A stretch of DNA of 24,888 nucleotides. Source: JBAZFF01 sp043815465 (GTDB lineage: Bacteria > Patescibacteriota > Minisyncoccia > Minisyncoccales > RBG-13-42-11). Location: positions 1 through 24,888 of the forward strand of contig JBDRIW010000026.1 in NCBI GenBank assembly GCA_043815465.1, in the 5' to 3' direction. The translations under genes were made by a program, and so were the position numbers. The notes beneath the pieces are model-generated. The model had not been told where the DNA came from and did no database searches. It saw nothing but the letters and a program-made list of their open reading frames with translations. Below are positions 1-6,243 of this stretch, piece after piece. Each line of letters starts with the position of its first letter. The stretch's first letter is position 1.

Positions 1-2
1 CT

Positions 3-389
3 TTTCACGAAAGTGGTAAGCCAGTGCTGAAGCTAATTGGCGACGTAAAGCCAGTTTCTGTAATTATCGGGAAGGAAGGCGAGAAGTCATCTGCGGGTAC
101 TAGTATCCAAATAACAGATGATCCGAATGCGCCAGTCGTAAGAATAAAAGAGGAAAATATTTTGAAAGAGTATCCACTTGATTATCTAACTTTGGTTAAA
201 AATTTACGTTTAAGATATAATAATTTTAAAATGAATGCTGAATTTCATAAATTAAAGAAAGAATTTAAGAAAGATAAAAAACTATGTCGAAAGAGATATC
301 TTAATCCCAACAACCCTAAGACTTCAAGCCAAGACTTTTATAACTTAGCAATCTATAAAAAATTTGATCAGTATTATATCAAAAAATAA
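3..389 (+). CDS. C-terminal part of a possible DUF3644 protein (5' truncated)
   Basis: The reading frame is open to the left edge of the window, so the gene is probably cut at its 5' end; a GTG at 24 is only the first internal start. The visible part is about 128 residues and strongly basic. The second half has a run of Tyr/Lys/Arg-rich sequence with RYLNPNNPK and a final FDQYY. From memory this resembles the C-terminus of DUF3644 proteins, a family of unknown function sometimes found near defence genes; I could not check it. No catalytic motif is visible. It ends just before a GC-rich repeat. The assignment is tentative; that it is a real coding tail is fairly secure. Confidence 0.5.
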   Translation, partial: FHESGKPVLKLIGDVKPVSVIIGKEGEKSSAGTSIQITDDPNAPVVRIKEENILKEYPLDYLTLVKNLRLRYNNFKMNAEFHKLKKEFKKDKKLCRKRYLNPNNPKTSSQDFYNLAIYKKFDQYYIKK

Positions 390-408
390 GTAATAATTTA
401 TCACCAAA

Positions 409-540
409 AAATTCGCCGGCCCAAACGAGGGCGTGGCGGAAGGAAGGGGCGAAGGGGGAGGAATTCCGCCGCGCCCGAACGGTCAAAATTCTACGTCCGG
501 ATTTTCACGAAAAAAAGTTCGGATTTTGTCCAAGGTGCGG
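409..540. repeat. GC-rich hairpin repeat element
   Basis: A GC-rich island of about 110 nt stands out from the AT-rich surroundings. It holds a 13-bp inverted repeat, 429-441 (GGGCGTGGCGGAA) with 464-476 (TTCCGCCGCGCCC), with one G-U pair and a purine-rich 22-nt loop. The left end AATTCGCCGGCCC is echoed imperfectly at 462-476, and GGATTTT is repeated at about 499 and 523. No start codon and ribosome site suggest a gene. It looks like a REP/MITE-like dispersed element, but only one copy lies in this window. Confidence 0.5.
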
Positions 541-549
541 AGCAAATAT

Positions 550-578
550 TTGACAATACTACAAAAATGTGGTATTGT
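550..578 (+). promoter_or_regulatory. Sigma-70 promoter with operator-like dyad, upstream of the metalloprotease
   Basis: TTGACA (550-555), a 17-nt spacer and TATTGT (573-578). The spacer contains an inverted repeat AATACTACA-aaaa-TGTGGTATT (555-576) with one mismatch, placed where a repressor would cover the promoter. A near copy of the whole module is found at 2357-2385. Confidence 0.65.
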
Positions 579-613
579 TTTATTATCAAATTAAATATGG
601 AAAGGAGGGCGAA

Positions 614-1150
614 ATGATAATTGGAATAGCTGAACTGTTGGTAAATAATCAGCGGATGTTCTCTGATTTAGAGTTAGAGCGACTAATGGAAGGAACTCTC
701 AAAATTCAGCCTCTGGGAGAGATATATAGAAAGATAAAGGTTTTGGATCCAATTTCTATCAGGAGCAAGCGATTATTCCTACCGCATCCGCCATATATAA
801 CAAACAGCTTCGTAGCAGACCTAAATGATATTGCTGGCACTGAGAAGAATCTTAGGAAAATGATGAAAGTTCATACATTAGCGTTGTGTTCAAGGGAGAC
901 AACGCCAGATATGTTTGGGGGAGTAGACCAATACGGTGCCCACTTTGGAGAAGGGACTTTCCATATGAACAATCCCTTTCCGCAGGTAATTGCTCATGAG
1001 ATTGGTCACCTTTTGGGTTTAGACCATACTCATGAGGAGCATGATATTATGGGCGTCCCAGCTGAGATTCTCTCAGAAGTAAGAAATTTTTCTCCAAAAA
1101 ACGTGAGAGAAATAAAACGAAACGTGTCTTGGATTAGGCACTTTTTATAA
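614..1150 (+). CDS. Small metzincin-like zinc metalloprotease
   Basis: A 178-residue protein with a clear zinc-protease site: H128-E129-x-x-H132-x-x-G135-x-x-H138 (HEIGHLLGLDH), followed by DIMG with Met146 as a plausible Met-turn. This is the metzincin signature (three zinc His plus catalytic Glu). The Cys residues that follow the site in archaemetzincins are absent, so a matrixin-like or stand-alone metzincin is more likely. There is no signal peptide or membrane segment, so it probably acts in the cytoplasm; the substrate is unknown. The start is set at 614 because AAAGGAGGGCGAA precedes that ATG; an upstream in-frame ATG at 569 lies inside the promoter. The gene is a single unit between a strong promoter and a hairpin terminator. 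Confidence 0.85.
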   Translation: MIIGIAELLVNNQRMFSDLELERLMEGTLKIQPLGEIYRKIKVLDPISIRSKRLFLPHPPYITNSFVADLNDIAGTEKNLRKMMKVHTLALCSRETTPDMFGGVDQYGAHFGEGTFHMNNPFPQVIAHEIGHLLGLDHTHEEHDIMGVPAEILSEVRNFSPKNVREIKRNVSWIRHFL

Positions 1151-1180
1151 GGAATCTATTCAACTCGGATTCCTTTTTTA
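1149..1180 (+). terminator. Rho-independent terminator after the metalloprotease
   Basis: AAGGAATC (1149-1156) pairs with GATTCCTT (1168-1175) across an 11-nt loop and runs into a T-tract. The stem begins inside the stop codon. Confidence 0.85.
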
Positions 1181-1188
1181 TTTTTCAA

Positions 1189-1210
1189 AACAGGCTCTAA
1201 TATCGTCCAG
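1189..1210. repeat. Dispersed short repeat, copy 1
   Basis: Shares TCTAATRTCGTCCAG and flanking bases with 2879-2908, including the preceding T-rich stretch; a shorter match is at 3780-3800. All three copies sit just downstream of a gene or terminator. Confidence 0.5.
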
Positions 1211-1340
1211 TCAAAATCGGCATTAAAACACTCTCATCCTCTATAATCCTGGTTTTGATAACGTCCACGACGGGAAGTCCCGATTTCAAGCTATCAGGGT
1301 TTGACTTTCCCTTTTGGTTTTTATAGATTAAAGATAGTGA
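1197..1340 (-). pseudogene. Possible coding remnant (C-terminal tail of an unknown protein)
   Basis: On the minus strand an open frame of about 45 codons without an evident start runs from near 1340 to a TAG at 1197-1199. The predicted tail contains GLPVVDVIKTRIIEDESVLM and ends in TGRY, a protein-like composition with few low-complexity residues. It overlaps copy 1 of the dispersed repeat and the upstream region of the ROK kinase gene. I do not recognise the family; it may be a remnant of a lost gene or chance. Confidence 0.25.
1301..1329 (+). promoter_or_regulatory. Probable promoter of the ROK kinase gene
   Basis: TTGACT (1301-1306) with two possible -10 boxes: TAGATT (1324-1329, 17-nt spacer) or TATAGA (1322-1327, 15-nt spacer). 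A small hairpin CGGG-AAGT-CCCG lies upstream at 1271-1282. Confidence 0.5.
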
Positions 1341-1366
1341 AAAAATAATAAAAAGGAGGTTATTCT

Positions 1367-2266
1367 ATGATAAAAACAAAAAGGAAGAATTATATAATTG
1401 GGATTGACATTGGTGGGACTCGAACTGCTGTTTTATTTTTAAAGAATAGAAAAGTTATAAAAAGAAAGATGATAGCTACCCCTAAAGACAAGATAACAAT
1501 GATTAGGGAATTAAAAAGAGCGATAGAAGAGATTATTTTGCCTATTGATAAGTCAAAAGTAAGGGGCATCGGAATTGCTGTGGCAGGATCAGTAGATTCT
1601 CAAAAAGGGATTATTTTAGTTTCACCCAATTTACTTTGGTTAAAAAACTTGGCGTTAGCTAGAATTTTGGAACAAAAATTAGGAATACCAGTTAAAATGG
1701 ATAATGATGCTAACTGTTTTGCCTTAGCAGAGGCAACTCTAGGAGCAGGAAAAGGAGTAAAAAATTTAGTTGGTATTACCCTAGGAACAGGAGTGGGCGG
1801 TTGTATTATTTTAGATGGGAAGATTTATCATGGAGCTCATGGGTTAGCAGGTGAAATTGGGCATATTATAGTTATAGAAAATGGACGAAAATGTGCTTGC
1901 GGACTAAGAGGATGCCTTGAACAGTATGCTTCTTCTCAATATATGCTTTGGAAAGCTAAGGATCTTTCTTCTACAGAAGAGATAGCAAAAAGAGCCAGAA
2001 TGGGGAATAAAAAGTTTTTGAAGATTTATGCAGAAGTGGGCTATTATTTAGGAATAGGCTTAGTAGACATTATAAATGCTTGGGACCCCGAAATGATTAT
2101 TATTGGAGGTGGCTTAATCCATGGTTGGCAATGGATTCTTCCATCAATCAAAAAAGAGATTAAGAAAGATTTTTTTCCTTCAGCTAGAATGGTAAAGATT
2201 AAAAAAGCAGAATTAGGAGGAGATTATGCCGGAAGTATTGGAGCAGCTCTTCTGTTTAAGGATTAG
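1367..2266 (+). CDS. ROK-family sugar kinase (glucokinase-like)
   Basis: A 299-residue ROK (repressor/ORF/kinase) protein, full length for the family. The N-terminal phosphate-binding motif is GIDIGGTRT (residues 12-20); the sugar-binding and catalytic segment has MDNDAN with Asp114, and EIGH (163-166) supplies the conserved Glu and zinc His. The ROK zinc site is CACGLRGC (Cys176, 178, 183). A C-terminal IIGGG motif closes the ATP site. It should phosphorylate glucose or a related hexose or N-acetylhexosamine with ATP in the cytoplasm; the exact sugar cannot be read from sequence. No helix-turn-helix is present, so it is a kinase, not a ROK repressor. AAAGGAGG precedes the ATG. No sugar pathway genes flank it. 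Confidence 0.9.
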   Translation: MIKTKRKNYIIGIDIGGTRTAVLFLKNRKVIKRKMIATPKDKITMIRELKRAIEEIILPIDKSKVRGIGIAVAGSVDSQKGIILVSPNLLWLKNLALARILEQKLGIPVKMDNDANCFALAEATLGAGKGVKNLVGITLGTGVGGCIILDGKIYHGAHGLAGEIGHIIVIENGRKCACGLRGCLEQYASSQYMLWKAKDLSSTEEIAKRARMGNKKFLKIYAEVGYYLGIGLVDIINAWDPEMIIIGGGLIHGWQWILPSIKKEIKKDFFPSARMVKIKKAELGGDYAGSIGAALLFKD

Positions 2267-2356
2267 TCTTTTAAATTTTATAATTTTTCTAAATTTAAAA
2301 TTGATTCAAACATTTACAATAGAGGTTTTAATATTGTCTGTTTCTATGGTTCATAT

Positions 2357-2385
2357 TTTACGATGCCACAGCAATGTGGTATTTT
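2357..2385 (+). promoter_or_regulatory. Second copy of the dyad promoter module
   Basis: TTTACG (2357-2362), 17-nt spacer, TATTTT (2380-2385). The spacer and -10 share ATGTGGTATT and the opposing ACCACA/GCCACA arm with the module at 550-578, in the same register relative to the promoter boxes. It precedes the small gene at 2421. Confidence 0.5.
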
Positions 2386-2420
2386 ATCTTATTCATCGAT
2401 AATCTTTTAGAGGTATTAGT

Positions 2421-2666
2421 GTGGGAAATGTTAAAGAAGATCGTATAAGGAATCGTAAGAGTGAAGCCGAGACCATAGCCAAGGAGTTGGGGCACAAACT
2501 TGGAAAATGGGAAGAGATAAAGGGCATAAATATTTTTCGTTCATCCTGCGTCAATGTTGGGTGTAGCGCAACTGTTAGGGTGGGGACTTCACGTAAGGGT
2601 ACTATCATTGACGGAGATATAATCGGTACTACGGAGTGGCCAGCTCGTTGTTGTTTAGGAAGATAA
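2421..2666 (+). CDS. Small unknown protein (81 residues)
   Basis: Unrecognised. The start is GTG at 2421, preceded by AGAGGT at a usable distance. The N-terminal third is charged and probably helical (SEAETIAKELGHKLGKWEE); the rest has four Cys (SSCVNVGC and ARCC) and beta-like stretches. The Cys pairs could bind a metal, but their spacing fits no zinc-finger type I know. It sits alone behind a promoter that is nearly the same as that of the metalloprotease at 614, suggesting common control. A minus-strand frame over the same bases is less protein-like. Coding nature is likely, not proven. Confidence 0.55.
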   Translation: MGNVKEDRIRNRKSEAETIAKELGHKLGKWEEIKGINIFRSSCVNVGCSATVRVGTSRKGTIIDGDIIGTTEWPARCCLGR

Positions 2667-2735
2667 GGTAAGAGAGTTTGTAATAAAAAAGCTAAAGAAG
2701 AAAAAATTAGCTCAACAGTAGCTTTCAAATGGGCG

Positions 2736-2763
2736 CCTTCACTAGTTATTTAATAGGTGAAGG
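2736..2763 (+). other. Inverted repeat in the intergenic region
   Basis: CCTTCAC (2736-2742) pairs with GTGAAGG (2757-2763) across a 14-nt loop. No T-tract follows directly, so this is a hairpin or protein site and not a clear terminator. The rest of 2667-2840 shows no gene. Confidence 0.35.
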
Positions 2764-2841
2764 TTTAGTAAATTTTTAAAAAGAGAAAAAATAAGGAAGA
2801 GAAAATGATTTATTGATATTGATTAATCCTATAAATAGTGG

Positions 2842-2875
2842 AAGGGCATTCTTTTTGTAAGGTGCCTTTTTTATT
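2842..2875 (+). terminator. Probable rho-independent terminator
   Basis: AAGGGCA pairs with TGCCTT (one bulged G) followed by TTTTTTATTTT. It lies about 180 nt after the 81-residue gene. Confidence 0.55.
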
Positions 2876-2878
2876 TTA

Positions 2879-2908
2879 AACAGGTTCTAATGTCGTCCAG
2901 CTAGGGGA
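2879..2908. repeat. Dispersed short repeat, copy 2
   Basis: Longest copy; carries TCTAATGTCGTCCAG and then CTAGGGGA, linking copy 1 (left part, 1189-1210) with copy 3 (right part, 3780-3800). Confidence 0.5.
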
Positions 2909-2959
2909 GAAAATTTTTTCACCTATTAACTTGGGCGGTTTTGTGATAAAGTAAAATAT

Positions 2960-3151
2960 ATGAACAAGGAAAAATTATTAAAAATCATTAAAAGTTGGAA
3001 TATTAAAACGACTCCTGAATATAGGGGATTTCGTTGTGCAAATTGTTCAAAATACATGAGAAAAGCTTGGCATACATGGTTTGATTCTAAAGGATTTAAG
3101 TGTGAGGTTCATTTATGTAAAAAGTGTTATAAAGATTATGAAAAAAATTAA
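2960..3151 (+). CDS. Small zinc-ribbon-like protein, unknown function
   Basis: A 63-residue basic protein. Two CxxC pairs, CANC (about residues 26-29) and CKKC (about 53-56), with intervening aromatic residues suggest a treble-clef or zinc-ribbon fold binding one zinc. There is no further functional motif. TAAAAT lies just before the ATG, so the mRNA could be nearly leaderless. The 3' end overlaps the start of the HAD gene by 14 nt in another frame, so the two are probably co-transcribed and translationally coupled. I do not recognise the family. Confidence 0.6.
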   Translation: MNKEKLLKIIKSWNIKTTPEYRGFRCANCSKYMRKAWHTWFDSKGFKCEVHLCKKCYKDYEKN

Positions 3152-3782
3152 AGGGGTTATATATGATCTAGATGGAACCATTATTTTGACCCAGAAATTA
3201 CACGAAGATGCTTGGATTTATGCTGCTGAAAAATTTGGAATTTCGCTCACAAAAGAGATGTCGCTTAATCAGAGAGGTATTTCCAACGAAGTCTCTGCTT
3301 TAGCCATGCTTCCAAATAATAAAAATAATTTAATTAATGATTTTATAAAAGCTAAAAATAACTACGTTAAAGACAATATTGGTCAAGTTACTATTTTTCC
3401 TAACATAATAGAAACAATAGAAAAATTAATAAATAGGGACATTAACGTTTGGATTTGTACCTCTGCTAACAAAGGCTTCATTAAAAAAGTATTAAATATT
3501 TTACCAAGCCTTAAAAAATATAATATAATTTGGAGAGAATTATATGAGGAAGAAAAGCCATCACCCGAAGCCCTTAACCTGACGATTAAAAAGATGGGTC
3601 TGGATAATAATCAGGTCATTTATGTGGGAGATGCTCTTAATGATTATAATACAAGTATTAACGCAAGAGTAGAATTTATATATTTTTGTCCAAAAGAAAA
3701 TACTAAAGATGTAAGAATGCCTAATAATATTTTTACAATTTCAAACCACAAAGATATATTTAATTTATTAGAGAAGTTTTGA
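3138..3782 (+). CDS. HAD-family hydrolase (beta-phosphoglucomutase/phosphatase type)
   Basis: A 214-residue haloacid-dehalogenase superfamily protein. Motif I is YDLDGT with nucleophile Asp10 and acid/base Asp12; motif II is the CTSAN segment; the motif III Lys is in EEKPSPEA; motif IV is VGDALND with the Mg-binding Asp pair. The helical cap between motifs I and II is of the C1 type seen in beta-phosphoglucomutases and phosphoglycolate phosphatases. It should remove phosphate from a small metabolite in the cytoplasm; the substrate cannot be told. The start is placed at the ATG at 3138 so that the protein opens directly with the DxD strand; a longer in-frame start at 3081 would add an odd tail that overlaps the upstream gene. 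Confidence 0.82.
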   Translation: MKKIKGVIYDLDGTIILTQKLHEDAWIYAAEKFGISLTKEMSLNQRGISNEVSALAMLPNNKNNLINDFIKAKNNYVKDNIGQVTIFPNIIETIEKLINRDINVWICTSANKGFIKKVLNILPSLKKYNIIWRELYEEEKPSPEALNLTIKKMGLDNNQVIYVGDALNDYNTSINARVEFIYFCPKENTKDVRMPNNIFTISNHKDIFNLLEKF

Positions 3783-3800
3783 TATCGTTCAGCTAGGGGA
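3780..3800. repeat. Dispersed short repeat, copy 3 (partial)
   Basis: ATATCGTTCAGCTAGGGGA matches the right half of copy 2 with few changes, directly after the HAD stop codon. Confidence 0.4.
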
Positions 3801-3834
3801 ATACTTTTTAGGCTTTATTCTAGAACTTTTATTT

Positions 3835-3863
3835 TTGACAAATAAGAGCAAATATGTTAATTT
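3835..3863 (+). promoter_or_regulatory. Promoter of the typA leader
   Basis: TTGACA (3835-3840), 17-nt spacer, TAATTT (3858-3863). Transcription would begin near 3870, about 140 nt before the typA start. Confidence 0.65.
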
Positions 3864-3869
3864 AATATT

Positions 3870-3988
3870 ATTAGATACAGAAAGTTGTTAATACAGCTTG
3901 GAAGGGAGACAAAACTACGAAAATTATTTGTAGTTTCGCTAGTTAATAAACTGTTGTGATCTCCTTGTATTGTTAGGAGATTTTTTTA
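3870..3988 (+). promoter_or_regulatory. Attenuator-like leader (or small RNA) upstream of typA
   Basis: Three pairing elements are visible. A hairpin AAACTAC (3912-3918)/GTAGTTT (3930-3936); an intrinsic terminator ATCTCC (3959-3964)/GGAGAT (3976-3981) plus seven Ts; and AAGGGAGA (3902-3909), which can pair with TCTCCTT (3960-3966), the 5' arm of the terminator. Those two pairings exclude each other, as in transcription attenuators. I match it to no known riboswitch class. Alternatively, this is a free-standing small RNA of about 120 nt with its own promoter and terminator. Confidence 0.5.
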
Positions 3989-4007
3989 TTAAGTTAGATT
4001 TAATAAA

Positions 4008-5798
4008 ATGGAAATTAGAAATATAGCTATTATAGCTCACGTAGATCATGGTAAAACTATGCTTACAGATGCTATTTTGCAGCAAACAGGAGCTGCAAAT
4101 AGTGAGGTAAGTATGGATTCAGACGCGCTTGAAAAAGAGCGTGGAATTACGATTTACTCAAAAAATGCTGCTGTATTATATAAAGGTACTAAGATTAATA
4201 TTGTAGACACTCCAGGTCATGCAGATTTTGGTTCTGAAGTGGAGAGAGTATTAAGATCTATTGATTCAGTTTTATTGGTAGTAGATGCACAAGAAGGACC
4301 AATGCCTCAAACTCGTTTTGTATTAAAAAAGTCTTTAGAACTTGGGCTAAGACCAATCTTGATAATTAATAAAATTGATAAGTTAGCTGCAAATCCAAAT
4401 CGTGTACATGACGAGGTTTTTGAATTGTTTACAGAGCTTGGAGCGACTAATGAACAACTTGAGTTCCCAGTAGTATATGCCATTGCCAGAGACGGAATTG
4501 CAAAACATAATCTCGAGGATGAATCAAAAGATATTATTCCAGTCTTAGATACAATTATAAAATATGTGCCAATAGCTTCAAAAAATAATGATGGACCACT
4601 TCGTGCCCAGCCTTTTAATTTGGCCTATGATAATTTCTTAGGAAGACTTGCAATTATTCGTGTTTATAGTGGCAGCATTAAAGCTGGAGACACTATATAT
4701 GTTAAAAGTCATTCTAGAGAGACTACAAGTCATAAAATAACTAAATTATTTACATTTGAAGGAATTGCTAGAAAAGAAGCAGAAATTGTTGAAGCTGGAG
4801 ATATTGCTATGGTTGCAGGACTTCCAGATGTATATATTGGAGACACACTAGCTAAGTCTGCAGATGAACCATTATTAGAAAGTATCTCAGTAGATGAACC
4901 CACCATTGAACTTACATTTTTAATTAATGATTCTCCCTTTGCTGGACGTGAAGGAAAGTTTGTAACAAGTAGACAACTTAGAGAACGTTTAGAAAAAGAA
5001 CTTGAAGTAAATGTAGGATTAAAGATAGATTTTGATACACAGTCATCTGAACAATTTATTGTATATGGAAGAGGGGAATTACACGTAGCTATTCTTATTG
5101 AAAATATGCGCAGAGAAGGATATGAACTTCAGGTTTCTAGACCTCAAGTTATCATTAAGCAAATTGACGGAAAAAATCATGAACCTTTTGAAGAAATTAT
5201 AATAGATGTACCAAAAGAATTTCAGGGAACAGTTATTGAAAGCTTAAGCTCTCGTGGAGCAAAAATGATACATATAGAAATGCAAGAAGATCGTGCCTTT
5301 ATGCAGTTTGAAGGCCCGACTCGTGGTTTATTTGGATATAGAAATCAATTTGTTATAGATACAAAGGGTACTGGAATTATAGCAACTAGATTTGTTGAAT
5401 ATCGTCCACATATAGGAGAAATTGCTCATAGAAAGGTAGGATCAATGATCTCTGGAGTAGCTGGAAAAGCATTAGCTTATGCCCTAAATAATTTACAGAC
5501 TAGGGGTGTTTTATATATTAAGGCGAATACTGAGGTGTACGAGGGGATGGTAATTGGAAATACATCAAAAGGAGAGCAGATGACAGTAAACCCAATTAAA
5601 GGAAAGCATCTTACTAATATGAGAGCTTCTGGGTCAGATGATGCAATTAACCTTACTAATCCTCAACTCATAACCGTTGAAACGGGGTTGGAAGTAATGG
5701 ATAAAGATGAATATCTAGAAATAACTCCTAAAAGCACAAGATTAAGAAAGAAATATCTTAAAGAGACAGATCGTTCAAGGGCAAGAAAAGATAAATAA
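4008..5798 (+). CDS. typA: TypA/BipA ribosome-associated GTPase
   Basis: A 596-residue translational GTPase, normal length for TypA/BipA, which binds the 70S ribosome near the EF-G site and supports ribosome assembly and stress adaptation. G motifs: AHVDHGKT (P-loop), RGITI (switch I), DTPGH (G3), NKID (G4). The EF-Tu-like domain II, domains III and V (REGYELQVSRPQV; GTRGLFGYRNQF-type region) and the BipA-specific C-terminal domain (VMDKDEYLEITPKSTRLRK) follow. The P-loop reads GKTML where GKTTL is usual; the essential Lys-Thr pair is kept. No Shine-Dalgarno sequence is near the ATG. Arginine is coded by CGT at twelve positions, more than in fusA, hinting at a different history. Confidence 0.95.
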   Translation: MEIRNIAIIAHVDHGKTMLTDAILQQTGAANSEVSMDSDALEKERGITIYSKNAAVLYKGTKINIVDTPGHADFGSEVERVLRSIDSVLLVVDAQEGPMPQTRFVLKKSLELGLRPILIINKIDKLAANPNRVHDEVFELFTELGATNEQLEFPVVYAIARDGIAKHNLEDESKDIIPVLDTIIKYVPIASKNNDGPLRAQPFNLAYDNFLGRLAIIRVYSGSIKAGDTIYVKSHSRETTSHKITKLFTFEGIARKEAEIVEAGDIAMVAGLPDVYIGDTLAKSADEPLLESISVDEPTIELTFLINDSPFAGREGKFVTSRQLRERLEKELEVNVGLKIDFDTQSSEQFIVYGRGELHVAILIENMRREGYELQVSRPQVIIKQIDGKNHEPFEEIIIDVPKEFQGTVIESLSSRGAKMIHIEMQEDRAFMQFEGPTRGLFGYRNQFVIDTKGTGIIATRFVEYRPHIGEIAHRKVGSMISGVAGKALAYALNNLQTRGVLYIKANTEVYEGMVIGNTSKGEQMTVNPIKGKHLTNMRASGSDDAINLTNPQLITVETGLEVMDKDEYLEITPKSTRLRKKYLKETDRSRARKDK

Positions 5799-5825
5799 AG
5801 AATATTTTAATTAACTCTTTTGGGG

Positions 5826-5854
5826 TTGACAAATCATTTCTTTAATGTTAGTAT
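5826..5854 (+). promoter_or_regulatory. Promoter of the cold-shock gene
   Basis: TTGACA (5826-5831), 17-nt spacer, TAGTAT (5849-5854). The resulting 5' leader is about 100 nt, long for a small gene, and includes AGGT-aaaa-ACCT near 5914-5925; long structured leaders are typical of cspA-type genes. Confidence 0.7.
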
Positions 5855-5959
5855 TATTCACGTAAGATAGTCACTTAATAAAATTAGTCGAGTTTGTTCA
5901 AGGAGCTAAACTTTAGGTAAAAACCTTAAAATATTAATCAATTTACATCACACACACTC

Positions 5960-6157
5960 ATGGAAGGAACAATCAAAAACCTTACAGATAAAGGATTCGG
6001 ATTTATTACCGTTGATGGAGAAGATAAAGATTTATTTTTTCACAGAAACGAACTTAAAGACGTAACCTACGAAGAGTTGAAGATAGGTGATAGAGTATCT
6101 TTCGAAAAGGCTGATTCTCTAAAAGGACCTAACGCAACTAACGTATCTAAGATATAA
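5960..6157 (+). CDS. Cold-shock domain protein (CspA family)
   Basis: A 65-residue single cold-shock domain: a five-strand OB fold that binds single-stranded RNA/DNA and melts mRNA structure. RNP1 is KGFGFI (residues 11-16) and RNP2 is DLFFH (24-28); the closing GPNATNVSKI is the usual last strand. Length is typical. It has its own promoter, a long leader and a strong terminator, so it is a one-gene unit. Regulation through the leader is likely but inferred. Confidence 0.93.
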   Translation: MEGTIKNLTDKGFGFITVDGEDKDLFFHRNELKDVTYEELKIGDRVSFEKADSLKGPNATNVSKI

Positions 6158-6185
6158 ATCTAATTTAGAATCGAAGAATGAAACA

Positions 6186-6207
6186 AAGCCCATCTCGGGC
6201 TTTTTTC
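6186..6207 (+). terminator. Rho-independent terminator after the cold-shock gene
   Basis: AAGCCC-atctc-GGGCTT followed by TTTTT. Confidence 0.9.
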
Positions 6208-6243
6208 ATAGGCAGGTAGATATATATTTGATACAGTAAATTT

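Noticed and set aside
2393..2728. A 111-codon minus-strand frame
   Set aside because: It covers the plus-strand 81-residue gene, which has a promoter and ribosome site; the minus frame has neither and is low in protein-like features.
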